Positions 17,634 to 25,633 of a stretch of 64,000 nucleotides of DNA are shown here, piece by piece. Source of the DNA: Bacillus sp. S3 (lineage in GTDB: Bacteria > Bacillota > Bacilli > Bacillales > Cytobacillaceae); contig NZ_CP039727.1 in assembly GCF_005154805.1 (NCBI RefSeq), positions 2,229,501 to 2,293,500 on the forward strand, written 5' to 3'. Position 1 is the stretch's first letter; each line of letters begins with the position of its first letter. A model generated the notes under the pieces. It was given only the letters and a program-made list of their open reading frames with translations. It was not told where the DNA came from and made no database searches. The translations under genes were made by a program, and so were the position numbers.

Positions 17634-18740
17634 ATGGAAAAGGCAAAAATCAAAGCATCCCAATTGTTTATACTAGTGGTCTTATTTGAAATGGGCAGTG
17701 CTCTTCTATTTATTCCCGGATTTCAAGCAAAACAAGACGCATGGCTTGCTATTTTGTTAGGCTTAGCTGGCGGATTGGCGTTAGTTCTCATTTACTACCG
17801 GCTATATACGTATTACCCTGATCTCCCATTTACGAGTTATGTTCAGGAAATTACCGGGAAATGGATTGGCAGGCTGCTTAGCCTATTGTATATCATCTAT
17901 TTTATGTACTTTGCTACAAGGGTATTGCGTGATTTTGGTGAGTTGTTAACGACAACCATATATTTCAATACCCCACTCATCGTTATCAATTCGTTAATGA
18001 TGCTGACGATTATTTATGGTGTCCATAAAGGGATTGAAGTGATTGCAAGAATGGGGGAGCTGCTTTTCGGTGTCATTTACCTTATGGCATTTGCCGGTGC
18101 CGGTCTCATTTTATTTTCAGGAATCATTCATCTTGAATATCTGCAACCAGTGCTAGAACATGGATGGAGGCCAATCTTCATCGCATTTCTTAGGGAAACA
18201 AGTGCACGGCCGTTTGGAGAAATGGTTGTCTTTTGCATGCTGCTTCCCTATTTAAATGATCAAAAAAAAGCGAAAGCCGCTTGTTTGGGCGGGATCATCT
18301 TAGCAGGAATCAATGTGGCAATTACAGCTGCTATTAATGTCGCGACGTTAGGGGTAGATTTATTTCTGCGCTCCAATTTCCCCTTGCTCACTACGATTGG
18401 TAAAATTCAATTGGCTAATTTTATTGAGCGGCTGGACGTATTATTTATCATTTATTTAGTTATTGCCGGGTATTTTAAAATTTCGTTGTTTTTTTATGCG
18501 GCAGTAATCGGAGCCACAGACCTTTTTAAGTTTAAAACTCATCAGAAGCTGAGTTTTCCGTTTGGATTAATTATCCTTTTTGCGTCGATTACAATTGCCT
18601 CGAATTATGCAGAACATCTTAAAGAAGGATTAGAGACGGTGCCCATTTATGTGCAATGGCCATTTCAAATTATCATCCCATTTATCTTGCTGGTCATTGC
18701 CTTTTTTCGTAACCGAAAGAAACAAATAACAAGCTCTTAA
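17634..18740 (+). CDS. GerXB-type germinant receptor subunit, copy 1
   Basis: A GerB/spore-permease (APC superfamily) membrane protein with about ten helices, 368 aa. It starts KAKIKASQLFILVVLFEMGSA and has LPFTSYVQEITGKWIGRL, RVLRDFGELLTTTI and NFPLLTTIGKIQLANFIERL. B subunits bind the germinant. ATG 17634 follows AAAAGGGG; a TTG at 17607 overlapping the previous gene is less likely. The next gene is a near copy, including the sequence just upstream. Confidence 0.92.
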   Translation: MEKAKIKASQLFILVVLFEMGSALLFIPGFQAKQDAWLAILLGLAGGLALVLIYYRLYTYYPDLPFTSYVQEITGKWIGRLLSLLYIIYFMYFATRVLRDFGELLTTTIYFNTPLIVINSLMMLTIIYGVHKGIEVIARMGELLFGVIYLMAFAGAGLILFSGIIHLEYLQPVLEHGWRPIFIAFLRETSARPFGEMVVFCMLLPYLNDQKKAKAACLGGIILAGINVAITAAINVATLGVDLFLRSNFPLLTTIGKIQLANFIERLDVLFIIYLVIAGYFKISLFFYAAVIGATDLFKFKTHQKLSFPFGLIILFASITIASNYAEHLKEGLETVPIYVQWPFQIIIPFILLVIAFFRNRKKQITSS

Positions 18741-18786
18741 AGAAGCCTGTTCTTATTGATCGACCCTGGGAAAAGGGGATGAAGTA

Positions 18787-19896
18787 ATGGAAAAGGCAAA
18801 AATCAAAGCATCCCAACTGTTTATACTTGTGGTCTTGTTTGAAATGGGAAGTGCTATTCTTGTGGGTCTCGGGGTATCAGCAAAACAAGACGCATGGATC
18901 GCCATGTTATTAGGCTTAGCCGGCGGTTTAGTCTTATTTCTCGTTTATTATCAGCTATATAAGTATTACCCTGATCTCCCATTTACAAGTTACGTACAAA
19001 AAATTACTGGGAAATGGATTGGCAGGCTGCTGGGCTTGTTGTATATCATCTATTTTCTATATTGTGCGTCAAGGGTATTGCGTGATTTTGGTGAATTGTT
19101 AACAACCACTATTTATTTTAATACACCGCTCATTGTAATAAATTCCTTGATGATATTGACGATTATTTATGGTGTTCATAAAGGGATAGAAGTGATTGCA
19201 AGAGTAGGGGAGTTATCTTTTGGCATCATCTACCTTATGGCAATTGCCGGCTTCAGTCTCATATTATTCTCGGGAATCATTCATCCTGAATTTCTTCAAC
19301 CAATGTTAGAAAATGGATGGAAGCCCGTGTTAATCACGTTTATTAGGGGAACAATCACTTTTCCGTTTGGGGAAATGGTTGTCTTCATTATGCTGCTCCC
19401 CTATATAAATGATCAAAAAAAAGTAAAAGCGGCCTGTATGGGCGGAATGATCTTGGCGGGTATTAATGTGACGATAACAGCTGCCATCAATGTTGCTACA
19501 CTAGGGGTAGACTTATTTCAGCGCTCGAATTTTCCTTTGCTTACCACGATTGGGAAAATTCAACTTGCTAATTTTATTGAACGGTTGGATGTTCTATTTG
19601 TCATCTATTTAGTCATTGCCGGATATTTTAAAATTTCGCTGTTTTTCTATGCAGCGGTGATTGGGACTGCAGATATATTTCGGTTTAAAAATCACCAGAA
19701 GCTGAGTTTTCCTATTGGATTCGTTATTTTGTTTGCTTCGATTACGATTGCCTCGAATTATGCAGAACATATTCAAGAAGGGTTAAGAGTGGTACCGGTA
19801 TATTTGCACTGGCCATTTCAGATTATCATACCGTTCCTATTACTTATCATTGCCATTTTCCGCAATCGAAAGAAAAAAACAACAAGCTCATCATAA
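18787..19896 (+). CDS. GerXB-type germinant receptor subunit, copy 2 (tandem duplicate)
   Basis: A 369-aa paralogue of the preceding gene. Most of the sequence is conserved, with the first 20 residues nearly identical and long shared blocks such as DFGELLTTTIYFNTPLIVIN and NVATLGVDLF. Differences cluster in TM1 (LVGLGVSAKQDAWIA versus LFIPGFQAKQDAWLA) and in the segment about two-fifths along (LQPMLENGWKPVLITFIRGT versus LQPVLEHGWRPIFIAFLRET). Copies therefore may recognise different germinants. It overlaps the convergent kinase gene by 6 nt at the stops. Confidence 0.92.
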   Translation: MEKAKIKASQLFILVVLFEMGSAILVGLGVSAKQDAWIAMLLGLAGGLVLFLVYYQLYKYYPDLPFTSYVQKITGKWIGRLLGLLYIIYFLYCASRVLRDFGELLTTTIYFNTPLIVINSLMILTIIYGVHKGIEVIARVGELSFGIIYLMAIAGFSLILFSGIIHPEFLQPMLENGWKPVLITFIRGTITFPFGEMVVFIMLLPYINDQKKVKAACMGGMILAGINVTITAAINVATLGVDLFQRSNFPLLTTIGKIQLANFIERLDVLFVIYLVIAGYFKISLFFYAAVIGTADIFRFKNHQKLSFPIGFVILFASITIASNYAEHIQEGLRVVPVYLHWPFQIIIPFLLLIIAIFRNRKKKTTSSS

Positions 19897-19915
19897 ATGA
19901 GATTGTTGTTTTTTT
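19878..19915. terminator. Bidirectional terminator between ger operon and histidine kinase
   Basis: AACAACAAGCTCAT (19878-19891) pairs with ATGAGATTGTTGTT (19897-19910) with one mismatch. T residues follow on the plus strand and an A run precedes it, so it can end transcripts from both converging genes. Confidence 0.82.
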
Positions 19916-21549
19916 GTGTGATCCTGACTGATTGGCAAAGATAGGTGAACTGTGGTTCCTTGATTCTTTTGACTTTCAAAACGAATAGACCCTTTGTGTG
20001 ATTGAACGATTTTAAAGCTTACTGTCAGACCTAAGCCCGTCCCTTTTTCCTTTGAAGAGTAAAATGGTTCGCCAATCTTCTCTAATCTTTCCTTTGAAAT
20101 TCCGCAGCCGTTGTCTTTCACGGTAATGAAAACCTGACTATTCTCTGACAGTTCCACCCCAATTGCAACGGTGCCGCCCTTGAACGATGCTTCAATTGCA
20201 TTTTTAATAATATTGATAAATAATTGCTTAAGCTGATTTGGTTCGCATTCAAGATAAATCTCTTCCTCAGGAAAAATAGACTCGATTTGAACATTATAAT
20301 AAATCGCTTCGGTTCTTAATAACGAGATGACATCATTCAAGAGCTTCTGAATGGCTGCACTTGTAAATTTAAGATGCTGTGGTTTCGCAAGCAGAAGGAG
20401 CTCGTCAACAATGTGATTGATTCGATTTAATTCGTCTAACATGATTTGATAATACAACTGATGCTGCCCGTCATCTACTTTTAAAAGCTGAACAAAGCCT
20501 TTTAAAGAGGTAAGGGGGTTGCGGATTTCATGGGCAACACTGGCAGATAATTCACCGACAACTGAAAGTTTTTCTGTTCTTCGTAAACGTTCTTCCGTTT
20601 TCCTTAAGGCGGTGACATCCCTGCCATACCCAATGATTCCGGTGACATTACCGTCAACAATGATGGGCAGTGATGTACATTGTAATGTGATTTCTTTACC
20701 GGTTGCATGTGGGATGTTTATTTCATACATAACCGGCTTTACCTCTTCAACAACAATGGAAATAAAGCGCGGCAAGAATCTTTTATACTTGTTTGGTATA
20801 AAGTCTTTTGCGTTTTTTCCAATGATATCTTCCCGAGCGAGACCTGTGATTACATCAAAATGCGGGTTAAGATTGGTGATCCTTCCATCCAAATCCAGCA
20901 TATAAACAATATCCGGACTATATTCAAAAAGTGATTTATATTGCTGCTGGCTTTCGGCCAATTGTCGAGCCATTACCTTTTTTTCAGTAATATCCCTTCC
21001 GATAATTACTAAACCTTGTCTTGAACCATCGGCATGAAAAAGCGGTACTTTAATGGTATCAAATATTTTCACTGAACCATCAGGAACGGGAAGGAACTCC
21101 TCAATACGGGTAATTTCACGATTTTTCCATGTCTCTTCATCAGAAATCTCACAGTATCTGAGAGCATCAGCGTAGTAGTCCGAATACTCAGCCAATTCCG
21201 AATCCTTTTTACCGCGATAATCGACATGTTCAAGCTGAAACAATTGCAAGCCAAAATCATTTGCTTCAATCCATCGTCCTTCGCCGTCTTTGAAATTAAC
21301 AAAGTCAACCATGGAATTGATTAACGTGGATAATCGGTTCTGATCTTCTCGGGATTCCGATAATTCTTGCTTCTTATTAAGGAAAAAATAGATAAATCCT
21401 CCTGTGACAACAACATAAAAAATTTCTTTCGAGCGCTCTACAAATGGTATAAGGGAAGCAGGGACAAGCTGTTGAATTAAATAATTTGATCCGTATATCC
21501 AAATAAAACTAGTGATAAGATAAAGGATAACTAGCTTTTTTTTCTCCAT
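19891..21549 (-). CDS. Membrane PAS-domain sensor histidine kinase
   Basis: A 552-aa kinase. Two N-terminal hydrophobic segments (ILYLITSFIWIYGSNYLI; FYVVVTGGFIYFFL) are followed by two PAS/PAC modules (DFVNFKDGEGRWIEAN ... VIIGRDITEKK; YSPDIVYMLDLDGRITNLNP ... IIGYGRDVTALRK). The HisKA H-box is SVAHEIRNPLTSLKGF, and the ATPase domain has NIIKNAIEAS, DNGCGI and GTGLGLTVSF. This architecture resembles the sporulation sensor kinases (KinA/KinE class), and no response regulator gene is adjacent, which fits a phosphorelay kinase. The specific role is inferred. Confidence 0.9.
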   Translation of the reverse strand: MEKKKLVILYLITSFIWIYGSNYLIQQLVPASLIPFVERSKEIFYVVVTGGFIYFFLNKKQELSESREDQNRLSTLINSMVDFVNFKDGEGRWIEANDFGLQLFQLEHVDYRGKKDSELAEYSDYYADALRYCEISDEETWKNREITRIEEFLPVPDGSVKIFDTIKVPLFHADGSRQGLVIIGRDITEKKVMARQLAESQQQYKSLFEYSPDIVYMLDLDGRITNLNPHFDVITGLAREDIIGKNAKDFIPNKYKRFLPRFISIVVEEVKPVMYEINIPHATGKEITLQCTSLPIIVDGNVTGIIGYGRDVTALRKTEERLRRTEKLSVVGELSASVAHEIRNPLTSLKGFVQLLKVDDGQHQLYYQIMLDELNRINHIVDELLLLAKPQHLKFTSAAIQKLLNDVISLLRTEAIYYNVQIESIFPEEEIYLECEPNQLKQLFINIIKNAIEASFKGGTVAIGVELSENSQVFITVKDNGCGISKERLEKIGEPFYSSKEKGTGLGLTVSFKIVQSHKGSIRFESQKNQGTTVHLSLPISQDHTKKQQSHL

Positions 21550-21664
21550 TGAAAATCTCCAGTTCTTTCAAGAAAACGATGTGTTCTTGAATAGTTGAAA
21601 ATGATTTACTTCTATTGTATATAGTACTAGATATTGAATTATATTGGAATAAAGCAATCTGGAA

Positions 21665-21707
21665 AAAACAAAAAAGGCAGTGGAAATTGTGAGAGCAAAA
21701 TCACTGC
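21665..21707 (-). terminator. Terminator of the GNAT gene
   Basis: GCAGTG (21677-21682) pairs with CACTGC (21702-21707). On the minus strand the stem is followed by a T-rich run, seen as A residues at about 21663-21675. Confidence 0.7.
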
Positions 21708-21717
21708 TTTTCTTTAG

Positions 21718-22221
21718 CTATATAATTCGTTTTCCCAGGATTAGCAAATCCCTTTCAATCCCATCCAATTCGGCTACATTTGGGAGGTGTGCCCACTTTT
21801 CAAATCCAAAGCTGTTGAAAAGTTTAATACTTGGTTCATTATGTCCAAAGATAAATCCAAGTAGAGTCTTGATTTCAAGCCTTGGGCAGGCATCGATCGC
21901 TTTTTGGATAAGAAATTTCCCAAGCCTCTTTCCGCGGAAATCTTGATGAATATAAATACTGATTTCTGCGGTATGTTGATAAGCGGGTCGCCCGTAAAAC
22001 GATTGAAAGCTTACCCACGCGCAAATCACGCCATTTGATTCTACGACCCATAGTGGACGAAAAACGGGAGAATGATTGTTGAACCATTGCATCCGGCTTT
22101 CTACCGATACTGGCTCTAAATCGGCTGTAACCATTCTGTCAGGAATCGTTGAATTATAAATATCAATTATAAGTGCCATATCATGTATTTCTGCATCCCT
22201 GATGGTGATATCTTTAAACAT
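21718..22221 (-). CDS. GNAT N-acetyltransferase, phosphinothricin acetyltransferase-like
   Basis: A 167-aa GNAT enzyme. It opens with ITIRDAEIHDMALIIDIYN, has EISIYIHQDFRGKRLGKFL (acetyl-CoA binding R/Q-x-x-G-K-x-L motif) and FIFGHNEPSIKLFNSFGFEK, the usual Pat/YncA pattern. Members acetylate small amines such as phosphinothricin, methionine sulfone or methionine sulfoximine; this one's substrate is unknown. GGAGTGA lies before the ATG. Confidence 0.88.
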   Translation of the reverse strand: MFKDITIRDAEIHDMALIIDIYNSTIPDRMVTADLEPVSVESRMQWFNNHSPVFRPLWVVESNGVICAWVSFQSFYGRPAYQHTAEISIYIHQDFRGKRLGKFLIQKAIDACPRLEIKTLLGFIFGHNEPSIKLFNSFGFEKWAHLPNVAELDGIERDLLILGKRII

Positions 22222-22313
22222 CGTTTTACTTCACTCCAATAAATCATGATGGTTATGGTTTTTATATTATAGGGCAGAGGGATCAATTACAATAAGAAAT
22301 TTCAGTCATTTTG

Positions 22314-22354
22314 GAAAAAGAAAGACCCTTTCTCGAAATTGCATCGAGAAGGGG
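22314..22354 (-). terminator. Terminator of the YpzG-like gene
   Basis: CCCTTTCTCGA (22326-22336) pairs with TCGAGAAGGGG (22344-22354). The minus strand continues into a T-rich stretch, seen as the A-rich segment 22314-22325. It sits about 30 nt after the stop codon of the small minus-strand gene. Confidence 0.75.
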
Positions 22355-22381
22355 CCATTTTTCGTTTCTATGCCAAGACTT

Positions 22382-22534
22382 CTACCAGCGATGTGCCTTG
22401 GCATTGCTCCTTAAGATGATTGTGTTTTGCGTCATTTGCGTTTGCCCGTTCACCTGTGATTTTTGGCGTTTCGGCCGTGTAAAGGGGTGGTGAAATAACT
22501 CAGAGTGCGGATCTAAATGATCTTTGTAGCTCAT
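22382..22534 (-). CDS. YpzG-like small protein
   Basis: A 50-aa basic protein read on the minus strand: MSYKDHLDPHSELFHHPFTR, then PKRQKSQVNGQTQMTQNTII and a short basic end LRSNAKAHRW. GAGGTGAT lies 6 nt before the ATG and a good terminator follows, so it is almost certainly real although short. The PF-x-PK ... QVNGxTQ pattern is what I remember of the YpzG family, small proteins found in Bacillus spore formers; the family name is a recollection, not a search result. Confidence 0.75.
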   Translation of the reverse strand: MSYKDHLDPHSELFHHPFTRPKRQKSQVNGQTQMTQNTIILRSNAKAHRW

Positions 22535-22570
22535 CTAAAATCACCTCATCATAGGATACTTTGAAACGAT

Positions 22571-22589
22571 GATATTCGGAATGAATATC
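22571..22589. promoter_or_regulatory. Short palindrome between the divergent YpzG-like and MaoC genes
   Basis: GATATTC, GGAAT, GAATATC form a perfect 7-bp inverted repeat with a 5-nt spacer in the 210-nt divergent intergenic region. It could be an operator. No cognate regulator is visible nearby and I see no clear promoter consensus around it. Confidence 0.3.
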
Positions 22590-22744
22590 ACTCTTATCAT
22601 TTGTAAAAAGATGAGGAATTAAACTAGGAAGATAAATAAAACTTGTGTTATCTGAAATTTCAGAATAAAATTGTGGTAACATTCCAACCGGTAGGGATTT
22701 TTTGAAGCAGTCCCGCAAACAAAGTGAAATGAGGTGCTGGACAA

Positions 22745-23194
22745 TTGTTTAAAGATCTAATAGGGAAACAATCGAGTAAGGTGAAAAATGTCGTTGAGAG
22801 GGGTGCCGTAAAGAAATTTGCGGAAGCCATCGGCGACCTTCATCCTATCTATTTTGATGAGGATACTGGAAGACTTTCAAGATATAAAAACAATCTTGCA
22901 CCACCGACATTTCCAAGGGTATTTGACTATGGTGTGATCGAAGGCTTTCATCTGCCAGATAAAGGATTGATCCACGGCGAAGAATCATATCATTATGAAA
23001 GACCATTAATGGTTGGCGAGGAAGTTTACTGCTATTCCATCGTAAAAAAGTATTCTGAGAAAAAAGGCAGCTTTGGCGAAATGGGATTCCTTGTACTTGA
23101 AAGCTTTGGTGAAGACTTAGATGGGAACACCATTTTCAGTTCCACCTCAACGATTGTCATCTCTGAAGCTGTAAAGAGGGGGATGAAGAAGTGA
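22745..23194 (+). CDS. MaoC-like dehydratase subunit (FAS1-type N-terminal domain)
   Basis: A 149-aa hot-dog fold protein: VVERGAVKKFAEAIGDLHPIYFD, then PPTFPRVFDYG and HGEESYHYERPLMVGEEV. This is the non-catalytic partner type of heterodimeric (R)-3-hydroxyacyl dehydratases (HadA/HadC-like). It starts with TTG 22745 with GAGGTG 9 nt upstream and overlaps the next gene by 4 nt, which encodes the catalytic-type partner. Confidence 0.88.
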   Translation: MFKDLIGKQSSKVKNVVERGAVKKFAEAIGDLHPIYFDEDTGRLSRYKNNLAPPTFPRVFDYGVIEGFHLPDKGLIHGEESYHYERPLMVGEEVYCYSIVKKYSEKKGSFGEMGFLVLESFGEDLDGNTIFSSTSTIVISEAVKRGMKK

Positions 23195-23601
23195 GTATAC
23201 TTTCACAGTTAAAGGTTGGAGAGCCGGTAAAAGAAATACAACTTGAGCCTGTCTCTAGAATGGATCTGATTAAATATTCCGGTGCTTCCGGTGATTTTAA
23301 CCCGATTCACACAATAGATGAAGAAGCGAGAAATGCTGGCCTGCCGGGAATCATAGCCCATGGCATGTGGACGATGGGGAATTTAGCGAAGCTGTTTACC
23401 GATTATTATGAGGATGGATTTATTCAGGATTACTCGATTCGCTTTAAAGGCATGGTATTTTTGAATGATGTGATCACGCTTCAAGCGACATTAAAAGAAA
23501 AGCAGGACAACAAACTACGCTTTCAAGTCCAAGCGGTTAACCAACAGGGGAAGGTAGTGTTAAAGGGTGAGGTTTTGTTTCGCCAATATGAAATGGAATG
23601 A
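23191..23601 (+). CDS. MaoC-like (R)-hydratase, catalytic subunit
   Basis: A 136-aa MaoC hot-dog hydratase with GTG start. The active-site motif is KYSGASGDFNPIHTIDEEA (Asp and His pair), followed by PGIIAHGMWTMGNLAKL. With the preceding subunit it probably forms a heteromeric enoyl-CoA hydratase or 3-hydroxyacyl dehydratase. The SDR gene about 110 nt further on would complete a reductase-dehydratase set. The acyl substrate is not known. Confidence 0.9.
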   Translation: MSILSQLKVGEPVKEIQLEPVSRMDLIKYSGASGDFNPIHTIDEEARNAGLPGIIAHGMWTMGNLAKLFTDYYEDGFIQDYSIRFKGMVFLNDVITLQATLKEKQDNKLRFQVQAVNQQGKVVLKGEVLFRQYEME

Positions 23602-23712
23602 ACCATTTATTTTTGAAAAAAATTAATGGCGGAGACAAACAAGTGCACAAGCAGGCAATTGCCAGAAACGAACCTAAAATATCATTAAACATTTTATTTA
23701 GGGGGAACGTTG

Positions 23713-24486
23713 ATGCATGTGAAACAGCTGTTTGATTTAACCGGTAAAGTTGCGATTGTCACAGGCGGCGGCAGAGGGCTTGGACTGCAAATTGCCGAGG
23801 GTTTTGCGGAAGCAGGGGCAAACGTGGTCGTGTGTTCAAGGAGAGTGGAAGCCTGTGAGGAAGTATGCGCAGGATTGAAGAAGCTCGGAGTTGAGAGCAT
23901 GGCGTTAAAATGTGATGTCACCAACCCGGAGGACGTTAGAAATGTGGTTGAGCAAACAAGGGAGAAGTTTGGCCGGATCGATATTCTTGTGAACAACAGC
24001 GGTGCATCATGGGGAGCCCCGGTGGAGGAGATGCCGTTAGAGGCCTGGCAAAAGGTGATGAATGTGAATGTCACGGGCACTTTCCTCATGTCACAGGCAG
24101 TCGGAAAAGTAATGCTTGAGCAGAAATCCGGAAAAATAATCAATATTGCCTCTGTGGCCGGCTTAAAAGGCATCAACCCGAAATATATGAATGCCATCGG
24201 ATATAACGCCAGTAAAGGTGCAATGATCACATTTACAAAGGATTTAGCAGTAAAATGGGGGCCGAAAGGAATTTATGTGAATGCGATTGCCCCGGGCTTT
24301 TTTCCAACGAAAATGTCTAAAGGCATTCTTGAGCATGGCGGTGAGGCAATACTTGAAGGAACCCCACTGCGGAAATTTGGCTCGGATACCGACCTTAAGG
24401 GGGTTGCATTATTTTTAGCAGCACCGGCATCAGATTTTGTGACCGGAGAGGTCGTGGTTGTTGATGGCGGGGCGCATGCGATGTAA
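23713..24486 (+). CDS. SDR-family oxidoreductase (FabG/gluconate 5-dehydrogenase-like)
   Basis: A 257-aa classical SDR: cofactor motif VTGGGRGLGLQIAEGFAEAG, NNSGASWG, catalytic Ser with YNASKGA (Tyr and Lys), AIAPGFFPTKMS and the DGGAHAM end. The Arg after the glycine motif (SRR) suggests NADP(H). ATG 23713 is preferred over TTG 23710 because AGGGGG lies about 8 nt before it. It is plausibly co-expressed with the MaoC pair. Confidence 0.9.
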   Translation: MHVKQLFDLTGKVAIVTGGGRGLGLQIAEGFAEAGANVVVCSRRVEACEEVCAGLKKLGVESMALKCDVTNPEDVRNVVEQTREKFGRIDILVNNSGASWGAPVEEMPLEAWQKVMNVNVTGTFLMSQAVGKVMLEQKSGKIINIASVAGLKGINPKYMNAIGYNASKGAMITFTKDLAVKWGPKGIYVNAIAPGFFPTKMSKGILEHGGEAILEGTPLRKFGSDTDLKGVALFLAAPASDFVTGEVVVVDGGAHAM

Positions 24487-24529
24487 AGGAAAGCGGGTTG
24501 CATTCACCGCGAGGAGAAAAAAGAAGCAT

Positions 24530-24708
24530 AAGTGGTAAATGAAAAGAGGTTACATGAACCGAAGAGAGGAAAAAGGAGTTCAAGTGGTAAATGAAAAGAG
24601 GTTACATGGACCGAAGTGAGGAAAAAGGAGCTCAAGCCGTAAATGAAAAGAGGTTACATGGACCGAAGAGAGGAAAAAAGAGCTCAAGTAGTAAATGAAA
24701 TGGTGTTA
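24530..24708. repeat. 52-bp tandem repeat (three full copies and a partial)
   Basis: Three consecutive 52-bp units start at 24530, 24582 and 24634 with only a few differences, followed by a partial unit from 24686; a decayed partial copy precedes them. Each unit begins AAGTGGTAAATGAAAAG and contains GACCGAAGAGAGGAAAAAGG. It has no coding pattern. A second array with the same period and a shared CCGAAGAGGAGAAAAA core lies at 47784-47903. Confidence 0.9.
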
Positions 24709-24760
24709 TATTAACATAGGAAAGGTAAAAATATAATACCCTCAATGAAAAAGGGAAAGC

Positions 24761-24812
24761 CGCTAATTGAATGAAGTTATCCGCTAATAGAGTATAGTTA
24801 TCCGCCAATCAG
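24761..24812. repeat. 21-bp direct repeat (two full copies and a partial)
   Basis: CGCTAATTGAATGAAGTTAT-C (24761-24781) is followed by a 15/21-like copy starting CGCTAATAGAGTATAGTTAT at 24782 and a partial CGCCAATCAG at 24803. It lies between the 52-bp array and the motB terminator and has no evident function. Confidence 0.7.
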
Positions 24813-24828
24813 CCCCGCCATCCTATAC

Positions 24829-24869
24829 AAAAAAAAGGCCAAGTGCTCCATTATGGAGAACCTGGCCTA
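24829..24869 (-). terminator. Terminator of the motAB operon
   Basis: AGGCCAAGTGCTCCAT (24837-24852) pairs imperfectly with ATGGAGAACCTGGCCT (24854-24869). The minus strand then enters a run of eight T residues. Confidence 0.85.
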
Positions 24870-24877
24870 AATCATAT

Positions 24878-25633
24878 CTAGCTATTTCTTAAAATAACAA
24901 TATTCACCCGGCGATTGGCTTGTTTATGCTCTGCCGAATCATTCGGAAAGATAGGTTTGTACTCTCCAAATCCCACAAATTGCAGTCGTTCTTTGGTAAC
25001 ATTTTTTTCTTCAAAATAATGAAGGACACTTACCGCTCTTGCAGAGGAGAGTTCCCAGTTGGATGGAAATGTTGAATTTCTTATTGGAACATTATCAGTA
25101 TGTCCTTCAATACTGATTGGATTTGGAACCGTATTGATTAATCCTATGATAGCATCTAAGGTGTGATAGGAACTTTCTTTAAGATTTGCTCTTCCAGGAT
25201 CAAAAAGAATGACTTCTTTAAAGGTAATTTCAACCCCACGTTTTGTGTCCTGCAGGGAAACATCAGCTTGAAGTTGATTATCCGCAATGTATTTTTCTAT
25301 TCGACCTTTCAAATCCAATAGCTCTTGATCCTCTATATTTTCCTCAGCAGCTTGTGCCTGCTGCTGTGGTTCATTAGGTGCTTGATCAGAATGTTCCAAA
25401 TCAGATGGTTTTACAGATAATCCTGTGGTATTGCTTTCAATTTTGGTCCCCGTTAATTCAGACTTGAAGGATTCCATAATCGACATGAATTTTTGTTTAT
25501 CCACAACACTCGATGCAAATAAAACAATAAATAATGCTAGTAATAATGTCATGATATCCGCATAGGGAATCAGCCATGATTCATCAATATGTTCTTCATG
25601 TTCATCATCAAAATGTTTACGCCGATTTTTCAT
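24878..25633 (-). CDS. motB: Flagellar stator protein MotB
   Basis: A 251-aa stator B subunit. The single membrane helix has the proton-binding aspartate in SWLIPYADIMTLLLALF, which resembles the H+-type MotB rather than the Na+-type MotS. The C-terminal OmpA-like peptidoglycan-binding domain has SIEGHTDNVPI, ELSSARAVSVL and NRRVNIVI. The start overlaps the motA stop (4 codons), and AGAGGATAA precedes the ATG. Confidence 0.93.
   Translation of the reverse strand: MKNRRKHFDDEHEEHIDESWLIPYADIMTLLLALFIVLFASSVVDKQKFMSIMESFKSELTGTKIESNTTGLSVKPSDLEHSDQAPNEPQQQAQAAEENIEDQELLDLKGRIEKYIADNQLQADVSLQDTKRGVEITFKEVILFDPGRANLKESSYHTLDAIIGLINTVPNPISIEGHTDNVPIRNSTFPSNWELSSARAVSVLHYFEEKNVTKERLQFVGFGEYKPIFPNDSAEHKQANRRVNIVILRNS

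Noticed and set aside
22500..22718. 72-aa minus-strand ORF
   Set aside because: TTG start without a ribosome site, out of frame with the better supported 50-aa YpzG-like gene that it overlaps.
23694..24230. 178-aa minus-strand ORF inside the SDR gene
   Set aside because: Antisense shadow; the plus-strand SDR has complete catalytic motifs.
24530..24708. CRISPR array
   Set aside because: The 52-bp units are contiguous, without variable spacers between conserved repeats, and no cas genes are nearby.
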